Source of the DNA: Acidobacteriota bacterium
GTDB lineage: Bacteria > Acidobacteriota > HRBIN11
Direction: 5' to 3'
Length of the DNA: 5,156 bases
Assembly (NCBI GenBank): GCA_030550225.1
Contig: JAUQPV010000212.1
Span: 1 to 5,156 of the forward strand
Both the position numbers and the translations under genes were made by a program. Under the pieces are notes generated by a model. The model was not told where the DNA came from, did no database searches, and saw only the letters and a program-made list of their open reading frames with translations. Positions within the stretch are counted from its first letter, which is position 1, and each line of letters begins with the position of its first letter. Positions 4,511-5,156 of the stretch are shown here, one piece after another.

Positions 4511-5156
4511 GCCGGGTCTTCTCCGGTTGGGACGGAAGCGGCGACATCGCCTGGACGGCGGCCAGCCACGGCGAGACCCGCAGGGTAACGGGTCGCCTCG
4601 AGCCGTCCGGAAGATGCAGGTCCGCCGAGACGGGTTCCGAGACTTCGGTGTAGGGGACCCAGGTCCATCCGACCCAGACGAAGGGATCTCGGCCGGGGCC
4701 CCAGCCGAACGTCTTGCGGGGCTCGCCCCGCCACAGGACGACGCCGCCCGTGGGGGTTCCGTCCAGGGCCTCGGTCATCAAGACTTGCAGAAGCCGTCGG
4801 GGCGGCCGACCCAGGTACGTCGCCTTGGCGACGACTTCCTGGCCGACGTAGCAGCCCTTCGTATACGAGAGGGCATGGTGGAGGCCCGCCTCCAGGGGCA
4901 TCCATTCCTCGCCGGCCAAGTCGACATAGGGCCACAGCCAGCCGACGGTCCGGCGCCACCGGGCCCACGCCTCGGGGTCCATCGGGACGACCTCGACCGA
5001 TGGGTCCCATCGGAACGCCTCGGCCTCGTCGACCCAGACGAGGTCGGCCGTCCCCCCGTCCCAGGGAACCTGAACGGCCCACCGGAGCGCAGGCCTCCCG
5101 GCCTGCAGGAGCGTAGGCCTCCCGGCCTGCGGGAGCGTAGGCCTCCCGGCCTGCGG
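4488..5156 (-). CDS. ygfZ: YgfZ/GcvT-like folate-binding protein (3' part, 5' end outside window)
   Basis: These 222 C-terminal codons encode a YgfZ-type protein, a tetrahydrofolate-binding relative of the glycine cleavage T protein that supports iron-sulfur enzymes such as MiaB in Escherichia coli. The hallmark K-G-C-Y-V-G-Q-E motif is at residues 100-107 of this fragment (Cys102), preceded by WMPLEAGLHHALSYT and followed by VVAKATYLGRPPRRL, all characteristic. The ATG at 4982 would give only 164 residues and start mid-domain. The frame stays open with the same codon style to the window edge through WAVQVPWDGGTADLVWVDEAEAF, which resembles the preceding family domain, so I extend it. The first 24 visible codons are a repeat array read as three octapeptides (PQAGRPTL twice, then LQAGRPAL). 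Whether that array is genuinely inside the protein, or marks a gene disrupted at its 5' side, cannot be settled here. The stop overlaps the response-regulator gene by 23 bp. Confidence 0.82.
   Translation of the reverse strand, partial: PQAGRPTLPQAGRPTLLQAGRPALRWAVQVPWDGGTADLVWVDEAEAFRWDPSVEVVPMDPEAWARWRRTVGWLWPYVDLAGEEWMPLEAGLHHALSYTKGCYVGQEVVAKATYLGRPPRRLLQVLMTEALDGTPTGGVVLWRGEPRKTFGWGPGRDPFVWVGWTWVPYTEVSEPVSADLHLPDGSRRPVTLRVSPWLAAVQAMSPLPSQPEKTRREVRDRG
5085..5156 (-). repeat. Three 24-bp hairpin repeats, second copy set of the same family
   Basis: Units are 5133-5156, 5109-5132 (identical to the first) and 5085-5108 (two differences). The array may continue past the window edge. On the minus strand the third unit holds GCAGGCC-GGGA-GGCCTGC followed by GCTCC, the same arm-loop-arm-spacer layout as the array at 1874-2005. 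In the other two the right arm is GGCCTAC, with one mismatch. The period is exactly 24 bp, so the reading frame of the YgfZ-like gene passes through unbroken. As in the first array, the GGGA loop is on the strand that the local gene would transcribe. Confidence 0.88.

Noticed and set aside
4488..4982. YgfZ-like gene starting at the ATG at 4982
   Set aside because: It would begin in the middle of the conserved fold. The upstream frame is open with coding-like sequence to the window edge, so a longer gene is more likely.
4507..5082. Minus-strand open frame of 191 codons in another register
   Set aside because: Arg/Gly/Pro-rich low-complexity product overlapping the YgfZ-like gene, typical of a shifted frame in GC-rich DNA.

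Overview
This is a GC-rich, gene-dense stretch of a bacterial chromosome. The porin with a C-terminal phenylalanine implies an outer membrane, so a diderm host. Nothing here fixes the phylum. High G/C at third codon positions and overlapping gene ends suggest a compact genome, probably from an uncultured lineage. I see no transposase, integrase, CRISPR array, tRNA or rRNA.

Layout, left to right. (1) 2-679 (+): the C-terminal half of a phosphate-selective-porin-type (OprO/OprP family) outer-membrane channel, cut by the window edge. (2) 680-1045: a 366-bp gap with two small hairpins after the porin, a candidate promoter overlapped by a perfect palindrome, a foldable leader and a strong Shine-Dalgarno site. 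(3) 1046-2695 (+): a nickel module made of the nickel superoxide dismutase precursor (sodN), its dedicated S26-type maturation protease (sodX, overlapping sodN by 19 bp) and a UreH/NiCoT-like nickel permease with a histidine-rich loop. Between sodX and the permease lies an array of short hairpin repeats. (4) 2696-2810: a convergent intergenic region with an 8-bp inverted repeat. (5) 5156-2811 (-): an overlapping operon of a YgfZ/GcvT-like folate-binding protein (5' end outside the window), a single-domain response regulator, and ADP-glucose pyrophosphorylase (glgC).

How the genes work together. The permease would bring nickel into the cytoplasm. SodX would cut the SodN leader so that the new N-terminal His can bind nickel, and SodN would then destroy superoxide. 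On the other strand, the tight overlaps among the YgfZ-like gene, the receiver protein and glgC predict co-transcription and translational coupling, though no functional link among the three is obvious.

The least ordinary feature is a family of roughly 24-bp repeats seen twice. One copy set (1874-2005) is noncoding, ends at the ribosome-binding site of the nickel permease, and shows paired base changes in its hairpin arms. The other (5085-5156) lies at the right edge on the opposite strand. There it has an exact 24-bp period and reads in frame with the YgfZ-like protein as three octapeptides.
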